From GCA-2746795 sp964643965 (GTDB taxonomy: Bacteria; Chloroflexota; Anaerolineae; Promineifilales; Promineifilaceae), in NCBI GenBank assembly GCA_964643965.1, contig CAZXVH010000006.1:1-64000 (forward strand): 64,000 nucleotides of DNA. Direction: 5' to 3'. Positions 49,701-58,293 of this stretch are shown in pieces (within the stretch, counting starts at the first letter, position 1; the number at the start of each line of letters is the position of its first letter). A model generated the notes under the pieces. The model searched no databases. It was not told the DNA's origin and was given only the letters and a program-made list of their open reading frames with translations. The translations under genes and the position numbers were made by a program.

Positions 49701-50674
49701 CGCTGGATCGCAGTGAACTGGCAGAGCTTTCTGTATCTGAGCTGACAAATCAACTAATGGATCTGGCTTATGAAAATGAGGAGGAGGGGCTTAATCTTCA
49801 GCAGCTTTTACAAGCGATGGGGCGTTTTCTGCCTTTGTTGGCTTCTCCGCCCAATTTAGGCGCTTTGGCGACCCGTCGTTCCGGGCAGCTTCAGGCGCGA
49901 GAAACGGCCAAACGTAGTTATTTGGAACATGTGCGCCTGTTTTATTTTGATTTTCTGGCGGAACAGATTGAAGCCTCTGACCGGGAGCGGATTTGGACGC
50001 TGGCGGCCGCAAAAATAGAAAAGGCTTTCGATGGTTTTGGCGTGGATGGCCTGATGATGAAGAATGCGGCCACGCGCCAATTACGGTTTAAGATGGCGGT
50101 GGAAGCGGCCGTGCGCGATTTGCTGCTGGAGAGTCTCTCTTCGATGGAGACCCAGCAGTTGGTAGACGCTTTGACCGCCTATGTGCAAAAACAGCAAGAT
50201 AAGTGGCGGGTGCAGATCGGGGAGGAAGAGTATAAAAATTTCCAGCGACTGCTGTTGTTGGAGTCGATTGATCTTGAATGGCGGGATTATTTAACGGCCG
50301 TTGACGATTTACGCCGCGAGATTGGCCTGGAAGCGGTGGGACAAAAAGACCCCAAAGTGCAATACAAACTGCGTTCGGCCGAGATGTTTATGGACATGCG
50401 CCACAATATTAACCAAAATATTGTCAGTCGTTTCTTCCACCAAATCGCCAGCCACCAGGCGTATGTGGAGAAGCAGCAGCAAGAGCAAGAGCTGCGCACC
50501 AATGCCCAAGACGCCGGTTTCCAAGTGGTCCAACGGAAAGGAGGCAAAGGCAGTGAACTGCGCCGCGATACCCCCAAGGTGGGGCGTAATGATCCCTGTC
50601 CTTGTGGCAGTGGCAAAAAATACAAGCTGTGTCACGGCCGCAAACAAAAAGCGAGGGGCAAGGTGAGAGGGTAG
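46787..50674 (+). CDS. secA: Preprotein translocase ATPase SecA, unusually long
   Basis: SecA drives proteins through SecYEG. The 1295-residue protein has Walker A MRTGEGKTLVATLP (near residue 104), TVNEYLARRD, TYGISSEFGFDYLRDNM, DEVDNVLIDEART, VGTTSVEHSE, TNMAGRGTDIILGG and GSERHESRRIDNQLRGRAAR, in the normal order. The C-terminus has the zinc-binding CPCGSGKKYKLCH. Most SecA proteins are 840-950 residues. Here about 205 residues (roughly 573-780) are inserted in the second nucleotide-binding fold, between GTDIILGGN and GGLHVIG. Further extra length lies in the helical scaffold region (residues 920-1180). No frameshift is seen. Only one AACGGCCGTT is present in 3.9 kb. Confidence 0.95.
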   Translation: MFKKFVSMIVGDANKKLINNLQPIVDEVAAWESSYQALSDEALRLKTNELRERLADGETLDDLLPEAYALVREASVRTTGLRHYNVQIMGGVLLHRGEVIEMRTGEGKTLVATLPLFLNALTGKGVQLVTVNEYLARRDGGWMGKIFHFLGLKTACIGPQQFSALYDPDYVNPGAELEDERLVHWRPCTRQQAYKADITYGISSEFGFDYLRDNMATQKERLVQRDLYFAVIDEVDNVLIDEARTPLIISGPAPHSGKDYLRFAEYVRNLKQNTNEEDEEPNGHYDIDEKSRSISLTDSGISEIEKRIPEIDQDAGDSLYDPRFFQLTYYLDNALRAQYLFKRDVHYVVQEDEVIIVDDFTGRMMPGRRYSDGLHEAIEAKEGVNVKKETITVATITLQNYFRLYEKLAGMTGTALTDAEEFDKIYELGVAPLPTHVQDLVESGHMGLVERREKVESAEVVSYIDPKTEEPIFFKRTDFADQVYANEKAKDEAILREIKRVHESGRPILVGTTSVEHSELIHRRLQKEGIDHAVLNAKMHQSEALVVAQAGRKGAVTISTNMAGRGTDIILGGNAEGLAAEMMETRLFSLEHLAHLSLQLLTAGEDEARTYAQKHPKLEEDLVTALLDLKAEFDQALLEIEKIELSGYLAQTLQEPYHIDYTDIVQVQRLVRGGFLGEARLFLEEKEVDVALVEDLVRLTTEYTQYQTVHTDEQKTARFLAETYFEQHYNARTALVRDVLGGRLDEAQKIVKNVAGLPPQLIDEIQNLKVMTQKEQQKVRQLGGLHVIGSERHESRRIDNQLRGRAARQGDPGSSRFFLSLEDDLMRRFGGERLKSWMNRGVMSNLPEDMPLEFSVLDRIIENAQERIEGFNFDMRKNVVEYDDVMSRQRQTIYNERRAILLGESVDLDLKVDEAFAGEIAQLVDNYVDNYISFVHGEVDRAIADFSTDATDTINTNGVIARIRGLLPGVMALDRSELAELSVSELTNQLMDLAYENEEEGLNLQQLLQAMGRFLPLLASPPNLGALATRRSGQLQARETAKRSYLEHVRLFYFDFLAEQIEASDRERIWTLAAAKIEKAFDGFGVDGLMMKNAATRQLRFKMAVEAAVRDLLLESLSSMETQQLVDALTAYVQKQQDKWRVQIGEEEYKNFQRLLLLESIDLEWRDYLTAVDDLRREIGLEAVGQKDPKVQYKLRSAEMFMDMRHNINQNIVSRFFHQIASHQAYVEKQQQEQELRTNAQDAGFQVVQRKGGKGSELRRDTPKVGRNDPCPCGSGKKYKLCHGRKQKARGKVRG

Positions 50675-50820
50675 CGCCAGGTGTGCAAGCCGCTATCCAA
50701 TATTGACTTTTAACGGCTCTTTCACTAGCATAGATTGACGTTCCCAGTAAAACATGATTTGATGGTGAGGATAATTTCGTAGCTCGTCAAAACAGAGAAG
50801 TAAAACAAGGATAATTTCTG

Positions 50821-53800
50821 GTGCAGCCTTCAACAAAGAGAGATGAGTTTCAAGCGCCATCTTTTTCACAATCCAGCAGACAACGGTTTCTAGAAATTGT
50901 CTACACCGTGGTGGAAACCATACGCACGGTGGAACCGCTGGAGCTGCTCTTTAAAGCGGTATTAGACCAACTGCTGCATGATCTGTCGGCGACGCTCGGT
51001 TTTATAGCCCTCTATGTACCGGAAAGCCAACAAATCACCTTCCCTTATGCGGCGCATATCAATGCGGCGCATATAAACAAAGCGATCACCCTTGATCCCA
51101 TTTCGAGCGCCCATGAAAAAAGCCTGGCTGGTTGGGTCATTGCCAACGGGCTGCCTTATGTCACCGGAGATTGGCAACATGACAGCAAACCGGTAGCCGG
51201 GGTCATTGGCCCTGAACCGGCCGCTTCCATCATTTGTGTGCCCATCGAATCAACAGACGATATTTTGGGCGCTCTATCTATCCAAAGCGAACAAGAAGCA
51301 GCCTTCACCCACGACGATTTCAACATCATAACGGCCGTTGCCGCCCACCTGGCCTCCGCCATCAACCAATCTAAAAAAATCAACCAGGCCCGTGAACTCG
51401 TCAACAAAGGAACCCGAGATTATCAACTCGCCGTCGCCTTACGCCAGGCAATCTCCATCATTAGCAGCACCCTTGAGAGAAAAACCATCTCCAATCATTT
51501 GCTGCTCGCCTTAGATGGCGTCTTAACCTATGACACCGCCTTCATTTTCTTACAGGATACAGCCGCCCATCTGCAATTAGTCGCCAGTCGGGATGCCCTG
51601 AACCGACCTCTGGATCAATCTCCAGATGAACTGGAAGCGATCTGGAACAATAGCGAGCTGCTGGACGCCATCCGTCAAAGCAAAGAACCACTGCTTATTG
51701 CAGACACCCAACAAGAGCCGCGCTGGCCCACTCATCCAGGCAGCCAAAAAGTACGCAGTTGGCTGGGCGCTCCCCTCATTATCGGCGGCGAAGTATCAGG
51801 CGTACTCCTGATACAAAACAACCAAATCGGCGCCTTCAACAAACAACAGCAGTGGTTGGCTTCTACCCTGGTTGCCCATACGGCCGTTGCCTTACAAAAC
51901 GCTGCCCTATACGAAAAAACCCAACAACAGCTAAACGAATTGAGCACCCTCTACCAGGCCAGCGCCACCATGACCGCCAATTTAGACCAGGATTTTGTCC
52001 TGCAAACCGTTGTGGTAGAGATGGTACGCGCTCTCCAGGTAGATAGCTGCACCATCTTCGTCTGGAACGCCGGTCGCCAAAATCTCATCCCCGCCGCCCA
52101 CAGCAATCTGGCGCAATCCACCACTCACTTGTGGGGCAAAAACCAGGAGCCAGCGGCAGAAAATATTGGCCTCAGCCACGTCGAAAATCTGATAGGCAAC
52201 CCCATCATCCAACACGTTTTTCAGGCAAAAGAGACATTCAGCCTGCGCTACGACAACGCCCGTACCCCAGAACGCCTGGCCCTGCTCCAAGAAGCGGGCC
52301 TGCAAGCGGTGCTGCTGCTGCCCCTGGTACGTCGTGGCGACGTATTAGGGTTACTGGCCTTGGGGCAAATAACCGAAGCGCGCTCTTTTAATAACAATGA
52401 GCTTCGTCTGGCTCAAAACCTGGCCAGTCAGGCCACCGTGGCTATCGAACATGCCCATCTGTACCAACAATCTCAGCGGCGCGTCGAAGAATTGGCTACC
52501 TTCCACAATATCGTCTTGCAGTTAAACACGCCGCTTAAACTCAACACCGTTTTAGACGCCATCACAGAATCAGCCCTAAAATTAGTAGACGCCAGCAACC
52601 TGCATATTTATTTATACGATCAAAAAACAAATAAATTTACCGCTGGTTCTGCTTTATGGCGAGACGGCCGCCGCACCCCGGCCGTGTCCAAAATCCGCAA
52701 AAATGGGCTGACCGCCACCGTGGTCAACCAGGGTGAACCGGTCATCATCAACAACGCCCAGGGTCACCCCCTCTTTCAAAGTGAAGAAGCCCAAAAGTGG
52801 GGCATTTATGCCATCGCCGGTTTTCCCTTAAAACGGGGCGACGAGATGATAGGCGCTTTTACCATCACCTATTTGCACCCACACCGTTTTACCGATGATG
52901 AAATTTTGCTGCTCAACCTTTTGGCCGATCAGGCGTCGGTGGCGGTGCATAATGCCGCGCTTTTTGCTGAATCCCAACGACGCCTGCGTGACATGGCCGC
53001 CCTGGTGGATATGGCGCAAAAGATAACCGGAAAGCTCAAGCTTAAATTTGTGCTGCAAACCACCGTGCAAATATTACAGGGTTTGTTAAATGCCCGCGCC
53101 AGCACCATCACGATGCTTTCCCAAGATCGCTCAGAGCTGGTCTTAGCAGCGGCCGTCGGCGTCAAACAAGAGTATTCACAGACACGCATGAAACTGAATG
53201 AGAGCATCTCCGGTGAAGTGGTGCGCAGTGGCGATCTGGTCTACATCCGCGATACCTATTCTGAACCAGACTTTCTCTTTTTTAGTGAGATTGTGCGCAG
53301 CTTATTGGTGGTACCGTTGGTGGTACGCGGGGAAACCATCGGCACCCTGTCCATCGACAGCGCCCACGCCAACGCCTTTAGCGAGTTAGACATTCAGTTG
53401 ATGGTGATTGCCGCCGCTCAGGCGAGTATTGCTATTTCTAATGCCGGTTTGTTTGAACAGGTTGAAGCCCGCGCCGCAGAATTGGCGGTGGCCTATGAAG
53501 AATTAAAAGAAAGCGACCGGCTCAAAGATGAACTGGTACAAAATGTGTCTCATGAACTGCGTACCCCGCTGACCTTTGTCAAGGGATATGTCGATTTGCT
53601 TTTGGATGGAGAGATGGGGCTGATTACGCCGGAGCAGCAAGAAGCGTTATCTATCGTGGCGGTTAAAACAGATGAAATCACCCGCTTAATCGACGACATC
53701 ATCACCTTGCAGCGCATCGACGAGGCCAATTTGCACCTACAATTAGTTTCGATGGTTGATTTGATCCAGACATCGGTACAGGTTCATCGCCTTGTGGCAG

Positions 53801-54201
53801 AAAAGAAGGGGTTAATCATTAAAGCGGCGCTGCCGGCCGACCCGGCGTTTGTCTTAATGGATAAGGGACGCATCAACCAGGTGATGGATAATTTGATGGC
53901 CAACGCCATGAAATTTAGCCCAGACGGCGGCGTCATTCAGATCGCTGTTACCGATTTGCCTGAGGCGGTACAGGTGGTGGTATCAGATGAAGGAGTAGGT
54001 ATGCCCCGGGACAAGCAGTCGAGAATCTTTGATCGGTTTTACCAGATTGATGGCTCCTCGCGCCGCCGCTTTGGCGGCACGGGCATTGGTCTGGCCATTG
54101 TCAAGCGAATTGTAGACGCCCATCACGGCAAAATCTGGGTTGAAAGCGAAGTGGAAAAGGGCAGTTCTTTCTTTTTTACTTTACCCAAGTCAAAGAAATG
54201 A
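50821..54201 (+). CDS. Cytoplasmic multi-GAF sensor histidine kinase
   Basis: This 1126-residue signal kinase without membrane segments has about five tandem GAF domains over residues 20-890, seen for example in SIICVPIESTDDILGALSIQ, SWLGAPLIIGGEVSGVLLIQ and VLLLPLVRRGDVLGLLALGQ. A HisKA domain follows with the phospho-acceptor in NVSHELRTPLTFVKGYVDLL (His near 911), then a HATPase domain with QVMDNLMANAMKFSPDGG, VSDEGVGMP and GGTGIGLAIVKRI. It starts with GTG. No response regulator is adjacent, so it is an orphan kinase. The signals bound by its GAF domains are unknown. Confidence 0.92.
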   Translation: MQPSTKRDEFQAPSFSQSSRQRFLEIVYTVVETIRTVEPLELLFKAVLDQLLHDLSATLGFIALYVPESQQITFPYAAHINAAHINKAITLDPISSAHEKSLAGWVIANGLPYVTGDWQHDSKPVAGVIGPEPAASIICVPIESTDDILGALSIQSEQEAAFTHDDFNIITAVAAHLASAINQSKKINQARELVNKGTRDYQLAVALRQAISIISSTLERKTISNHLLLALDGVLTYDTAFIFLQDTAAHLQLVASRDALNRPLDQSPDELEAIWNNSELLDAIRQSKEPLLIADTQQEPRWPTHPGSQKVRSWLGAPLIIGGEVSGVLLIQNNQIGAFNKQQQWLASTLVAHTAVALQNAALYEKTQQQLNELSTLYQASATMTANLDQDFVLQTVVVEMVRALQVDSCTIFVWNAGRQNLIPAAHSNLAQSTTHLWGKNQEPAAENIGLSHVENLIGNPIIQHVFQAKETFSLRYDNARTPERLALLQEAGLQAVLLLPLVRRGDVLGLLALGQITEARSFNNNELRLAQNLASQATVAIEHAHLYQQSQRRVEELATFHNIVLQLNTPLKLNTVLDAITESALKLVDASNLHIYLYDQKTNKFTAGSALWRDGRRTPAVSKIRKNGLTATVVNQGEPVIINNAQGHPLFQSEEAQKWGIYAIAGFPLKRGDEMIGAFTITYLHPHRFTDDEILLLNLLADQASVAVHNAALFAESQRRLRDMAALVDMAQKITGKLKLKFVLQTTVQILQGLLNARASTITMLSQDRSELVLAAAVGVKQEYSQTRMKLNESISGEVVRSGDLVYIRDTYSEPDFLFFSEIVRSLLVVPLVVRGETIGTLSIDSAHANAFSELDIQLMVIAAAQASIAISNAGLFEQVEARAAELAVAYEELKESDRLKDELVQNVSHELRTPLTFVKGYVDLLLDGEMGLITPEQQEALSIVAVKTDEITRLIDDIITLQRIDEANLHLQLVSMVDLIQTSVQVHRLVAEKKGLIIKAALPADPAFVLMDKGRINQVMDNLMANAMKFSPDGGVIQIAVTDLPEAVQVVVSDEGVGMPRDKQSRIFDRFYQIDGSSRRRFGGTGIGLAIVKRIVDAHHGKIWVESEVEKGSSFFFTLPKSKK

Positions 54202-54301
54202 ACGTAGGGGATAAAATATAAAGTTTGAAGATTGCAAAATCGCATTCGCGGCAATCGCTACGCTACTCTTCACGCTTTATCCCTTGCCAAAGCAAATATC
54301 T

Positions 54302-55366
54302 ATGTCAGCCAGTGGACGCACCACCCTCACAATTGAACAATTACAAACGATGCCGAAGATTGATCTGCACCGGCATTTGGAAGGTTCTTTACGCCTGGAC
54401 ACGTTGGTGGAGATCGCCCATCGCTTTGGTCTGGATTTGCCGGCCAACAACATAGAGGCGTTACGGCCGTTGGTGCAAATCACGGATGATCCCCCAGACC
54501 ACGAGGTGTTTTTAAGCAAGTTTGGCATCCTGCGCCTGTTTTATCGCAGCCCTGAAGCGATTTCGCGCCTGGCCTATGAGGTGGTAGCGGATGCGGCGGC
54601 TGACAATGTGCATTATTTGGAACTGCGTTTCAGCCCACAGGCATTGTCTAGTGTGGGCGGCTATGACCTGGGAGAGGCGGCGGATTGGGTGATAACGGCC
54701 GTTAACCAGGCCAGTATCGATCACAATATTAAAGTGGGCTTGATCATCACCCTGGTACGTCATGATCCACTGCCACAAGCCCGGCAGGTGGCGGAAGTAG
54801 CCTTTGCCCGCGCCAACAAAGGCATTTTAGGATTAGACCTGGCCGGAGATGAAGTAAGATTCCCGCCCGCCCCCTTTATCCCCATCTTCAAAGAAGCCAA
54901 AGAAATCGGTTTAGGCGTCACCATTCACGCCGGAGAATGGGCCAGCGCGGTTGGTGTGCGCCAGGCTATTGAAGAGTTACAGGCAGATCGCGTGGGGCAT
55001 GGGGTGCGAGCGATTGAAAATTCAGGCGTTTTGCGTCTCATTCAGGAGCGAAATACGGCCTTAGAAATCTGTCTGACCAGTAATTTGCAAACCGGCGTGG
55101 TTCACAGCCTTAACCATCATCCGCTAATCGATATGATGAATTTGAATTTGCAGGTTACTTTAAATACCGATGATCCTGGCGTCAGCAACCTGACATTGAC
55201 GGATGAATACCGGGCAGCAGTGGAAACGCTTGGATTTGGGTATGCTGAACTGCGTCACCTCATTTTTAACGCCGCCCATGCTTCCTTTTTACCAGCAGAG
55301 GAAAAAGAGGCGTTATTGGCCCATTTTACGGCCGTTTTACCCTTAGCTGGCCCTGCTACTTTGTGA
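54302..55366 (+). CDS. add: Adenosine deaminase family protein
   Basis: This 354-residue TIM-barrel enzyme deaminates adenosine (or a related aminopurine) to inosine. Zinc and catalytic residues are in PKIDLHRHLEGSLRLDTL, LGVTIHAGEW (His, Glu) and VTLNTDDPGVSNL (Asp pair), with RVGHGVRAIENSGV providing a further His. The ATG at 54302 (MSASGRTT) is preferred to a TTG at 54284. The end overlaps the convergent gene at 55356 by 11 bp. Adenine deaminase is an alternative substrate reading. Confidence 0.9.
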   Translation: MSASGRTTLTIEQLQTMPKIDLHRHLEGSLRLDTLVEIAHRFGLDLPANNIEALRPLVQITDDPPDHEVFLSKFGILRLFYRSPEAISRLAYEVVADAAADNVHYLELRFSPQALSSVGGYDLGEAADWVITAVNQASIDHNIKVGLIITLVRHDPLPQARQVAEVAFARANKGILGLDLAGDEVRFPPAPFIPIFKEAKEIGLGVTIHAGEWASAVGVRQAIEELQADRVGHGVRAIENSGVLRLIQERNTALEICLTSNLQTGVVHSLNHHPLIDMMNLNLQVTLNTDDPGVSNLTLTDEYRAAVETLGFGYAELRHLIFNAAHASFLPAEEKEALLAHFTAVLPLAGPATL

Positions 55367-56018
55367 CGTTCCACTCCCTGACAGCCGCTTTAATCACTTC
55401 CTGAACTGCCACATCTTCGATGTCATCCGGTTTCTCATAACTTTTGCCATCCGCCCGAATCACCAGGCCACCGGCCGGGTTTTGCTCCAGCCGAATATCA
55501 CGATCTTTCAGGGCCGGATTGGCGGTCACATGCTTCTGTAAGATGATATCTATTTGTTCGGCAATGGTGAGCAGTTTAACAGGGATGTTTTTCGGTTTAA
55601 CAACGCCGGTATCAGTTATTTCTACGATTGGTTCGGGGCTGCTGAGGGTTTCCGAGGCGATGAAGATGCCGCCCCGTTTTTTAGCAGGAGGCTGACTCTT
55701 TTCTGTCTCCAACTGATTTTCCAGATCGTTTAAAAAGGCTTTTTGTTTCTCTTCAAGCTCAGGGGGAACGGCCGTTTCTGTTGGTTCGGCCGTTTTAACA
55801 GGGAGGGGCGTCAGTTGGGGTACCACGCCAGCCTCTTCCAAGACGCCGTAACCACCGCTGAAAGCGATCAATTCACCAATGGCGGCCAGCAAGCGCTGCT
55901 GCACCTGGGGATTCGCCACATCAGACAGGCTTTCATACCGTTCTTCATTGGCTTCAACAACGAGTTTAGCCAACGGGGGTACGCGCAAAATACGCATCAT
56001 TTCAATTTCTTTACGCAT
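55356..56018 (-). CDS. Hypothetical protein, 220 residues
   Basis: No known domain is recognised. The N-terminal 65 residues (MRILRVPPLAKLVVEANEER, SLSDVANPQVQQRLLAAIGE) look like a compact helical domain. A Pro/Glu/Lys-rich linker follows (residues 70-125), then a C-terminal alpha/beta segment with LEQNPAGGLVIRADGKSYEK, VAVQEVIKAAVREWNV. No signal peptide or membrane helix is visible. The start ATG at 56018 follows AGGAGA; an alternative is the ATG five codons later. The gene lies directly downstream of mutM on the same strand, 12 bp away, so they may share a transcript. Confidence 0.68.
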   Translation of the reverse strand: MRKEIEMMRILRVPPLAKLVVEANEERYESLSDVANPQVQQRLLAAIGELIAFSGGYGVLEEAGVVPQLTPLPVKTAEPTETAVPPELEEKQKAFLNDLENQLETEKSQPPAKKRGGIFIASETLSSPEPIVEITDTGVVKPKNIPVKLLTIAEQIDIILQKHVTANPALKDRDIRLEQNPAGGLVIRADGKSYEKPDDIEDVAVQEVIKAAVREWNVTK

Positions 56019-56030
56019 AATCTATTCTCC

Positions 56031-56843
56031 TTATTTTTGGCACTGGGGACAAAAATGAGTGCTGCGGCTGTTCATCACGATTCGTTCAATAGGCGTGTGG
56101 CAATGGAGGCACGGCCGTCCCGCGCGCCTGAATACGGCCACTGCATTTTGCATATCACCGCGTGTGCCATCTGGTTTCGTGTAAAGGTCAAGGCTGGCCC
56201 CTTCGCGCTCGATGCCCATCGTCAGCACCTTTTGGATAGCGGCAAAGAGCGCCTCAATCTCATTTTTCGTCAATGAATTGGCGGGGCGGCGCGGATGAAT
56301 ACCGGCATAAAACAAGGCTTCATCGGCGTAAATGTTGCCCACGCCAGCGATGAATTGTTGGTCTAACAGCAGCGGTTTCATGGCTCGGGAACGGCCGTTT
56401 AGCCGCTGCTGCAACAGCTCTGGGGAAAAATCAGCCGCCAACGGCTCCGGGCCTAACTCGCCCAAAACAGTGGCAGGCTCTGCTACCAGATAGACTCGCC
56501 CAAATTTACGCATATCGCGGAAGCGCAGTTCCTGGCCGTTATCCAGCTCAAATATGGTATGCACATGTTTATGGCGCGGGGCGTCGGCCTCTTCCACCGC
56601 CAAATGACCCGACATCTTCAAATGGATGATGAGGCTGTCGCCGCCGCTCAAGCTGAACACAAGATATTTGGCCCGCCGGTTGATGGCTTCTATACGCTGA
56701 TCCCGAATCTGCCAGTTCAAAGCAGCCAGATCATGTGTGGCTAAATGAGCCGGCCAATCGTTGGTAACGGCCGTTATCGTACGGCCGATCAGCGGTTGAC
56801 GTAAAGCGCGAACCGTCGTTTCCACTTCTGGTAATTCAGGCAT
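56031..56843 (-). CDS. mutM: Formamidopyrimidine-DNA glycosylase
   Basis: This 270-residue base-excision repair enzyme removes 8-oxoguanine and other oxidised purines. Pro1 of the mature N-terminus MPELPEVETTVRAL is the catalytic nucleophile. The conserved Lys is in NRRAKYLVFSL, the helix-two-turn-helix in QQFIAGVGNIYADEALFYAG, and the zinc finger uses CLHCHTPIERIVMNSRSTHF followed by CPQC. Length and order match the family. It contains two AACGGCCGTT copies. Confidence 0.95.
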   Translation of the reverse strand: MPELPEVETTVRALRQPLIGRTITAVTNDWPAHLATHDLAALNWQIRDQRIEAINRRAKYLVFSLSGGDSLIIHLKMSGHLAVEEADAPRHKHVHTIFELDNGQELRFRDMRKFGRVYLVAEPATVLGELGPEPLAADFSPELLQQRLNGRSRAMKPLLLDQQFIAGVGNIYADEALFYAGIHPRRPANSLTKNEIEALFAAIQKVLTMGIEREGASLDLYTKPDGTRGDMQNAVAVFRRAGRPCLHCHTPIERIVMNSRSTHFCPQCQK

Positions 56844-56864
56844 AACGCCTACCTTGCCGCCTCA

Positions 56865-56960
56865 TCACACCACAGCCATAAATTCACTGCTGTCATAAAA
56901 CAACACCTCATCATTGGTACCAATGGCAAATTCGCCCGGGTAACGAGCGCCGGGCTGCAT
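56865..56960 (-). pseudogene. Possible small gene remnant
   Basis: A 31-codon frame reads MQPGARYPGEFAIGTNDEVL, then FYDSSEFMAVV, to a stop, with good amino-acid texture. A second frame just before it reads MGDPHVTKLEAVYAAR. They could be the two halves of one short frameshifted gene. No family is recognised, and the ~250-bp space from 56844 to 57095 otherwise holds nothing. Confidence 0.3.
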
Positions 56961-57095
56961 AAACAGCTTCTAATTTTGTCACATGGGGATCTCCCATCAC
57001 GCTCTCCTTTGCGTTCAGAAGTTGAGTCGTTGAACTTCTGGATTATACCCTGAATTTTGCTTGATCATTACAGTTTAGTGGATTAGTATAAGCAT

Positions 57096-57647
57096 ATGGA
57101 TCCTGAAGTGTATGCTGAAGATCGTGTTTTGGTGGCTTATGTGCCTTCACCGGCCGATTTTGCCTTGATTCAAGAGCAAGGTTGGTATCGCATTCCTTAC
57201 CAGCAAGCGCCCAAGGGCGTCTATGCTGAATGGTTTGCTTTCTATTTTGGCGCCGCCTTTGGCGCCCGTAAATGGGCCATTCATGCTTACGCGCCCCGCC
57301 TGGGACATGAACTGGTGCAGCGCTGTGATCTACTGCCCCACCAGGCAGATCACCCCCGCGCACAAGAATGGTACATCCAGGTGCAGTTGGGGCCGATACA
57401 ATACTTGCCCCGTCCAATTGTGAGTTTACAGTGGCGCCGCATCACCTTCTTGTATACCACCTGGGATCGCTTTCAAGGAGCATGGGAAATCAATGATTTG
57501 TTCCTGGAAAGCGAAGAATACGTGGATAGGGCTTTTTCTGTGCTGAAAGACGGCCGTTCTGCCTTCCCCCGCCCCTATTCACCCCCTCCTACCTCCCATT
57601 TCCTCAAAGAATCAGGTCCAGGTTATGCCGCTTCAATCCTTTATTGA
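57096..57647 (+). CDS. Conserved protein of unknown function, 183 residues
   Basis: The protein shows LVAYVPSPADFALIQEQGWY, RIPYQQAPKGVYAEWFAFYF, FGARKWAIHAYAPRLGHELV and LGPIQYLPRPIVSLQWRRIT, then FLYTTWDRFQGAWEINDLFL. From memory, this block is found in Chloroflexota and related bacteria as the N-terminal part of proteins that carry a DUF559/PD-(D/E)XK-type nuclease domain; here it stands alone. No catalytic residues of a nuclease are visible. The ATG at 57096 is a plausible start, but the ribosome-binding site is weak. It overlaps the next gene by 23 bp. Confidence 0.7.
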   Translation: MDPEVYAEDRVLVAYVPSPADFALIQEQGWYRIPYQQAPKGVYAEWFAFYFGAAFGARKWAIHAYAPRLGHELVQRCDLLPHQADHPRAQEWYIQVQLGPIQYLPRPIVSLQWRRITFLYTTWDRFQGAWEINDLFLESEEYVDRAFSVLKDGRSAFPRPYSPPPTSHFLKESGPGYAASILY

Positions 57648-58293
57648 TGAACTAGACCAGCTCTTGCCCCAGACAAGCCCGCTGTCAGACAGTGGTAGTT
57701 TGTTAATGATGGTAGGGCTGCCCGGCACTGGCAAATCTTCAGTGGTCAATGCCCTGCAACCGCTGCTGCCCAGCGTGGTCATCGCCACCGATAAAACGCG
57801 CAACTTCATTCGCCAATCGCCCAATTACACAGTCGCCGAAATGAGCCTGGTCTATGATGTCTGTTATGGCCTGATAGAGCGACGGCTGCGCCAAAAACAG
57901 CGTGTGATCTTTGATGGTTCTAACCTGTTGGCGGCCCGCCGTGAACATTTACAGCAGGTGGCGCGTCGCTGCGGGACGCCGTTAGCCATTTGTTATGTGC
58001 AAGCTTCGCAGGATGTCATCCAGCAGCGCTTACGCGCCCGCACCCGGCGGGGACATAATAAAACGGATAAATCTGACGCCGATTGGTCAGTCTATAAATG
58101 GATGGTGGAAGCGCAAGAACCATTGGCAGAGGAACATTTAATTATCGATACGACAGAAACAGCTCCAGAGTTATTGGCCCAACGATTATGTGAGTATTGG
58201 TTAATGGTGGATGCAAATGCGGCGAGCGACCCTGATCTACAATCCCCTCGCTGGGCCAGCAAACTTGGCCGGCGCCATGAACCTCGTCGCTGA
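57625..58293 (+). CDS. P-loop kinase (zeta toxin/polynucleotide kinase-like AAA_33)
   Basis: This 222-residue ATP-binding protein has Walker A MMVGLPGTGKSSVVNALQPL, ATDKTRNFIR, FDGSNLLAARREHLQQV and RLRARTRRG as a lid with Arg residues. It may phosphorylate a small molecule or a nucleic acid end. It starts 23 bp inside the upstream gene. Its last 28 codons overlap the start of the lipid kinase gene by 83 bp and read as low-quality sequence (MVDANAASDPDLQSPRWASK), so its natural stop may have been lost. Confidence 0.78.
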   Translation: MPLQSFIDELDQLLPQTSPLSDSGSLLMMVGLPGTGKSSVVNALQPLLPSVVIATDKTRNFIRQSPNYTVAEMSLVYDVCYGLIERRLRQKQRVIFDGSNLLAARREHLQQVARRCGTPLAICYVQASQDVIQQRLRARTRRGHNKTDKSDADWSVYKWMVEAQEPLAEEHLIIDTTETAPELLAQRLCEYWLMVDANAASDPDLQSPRWASKLGRRHEPRR

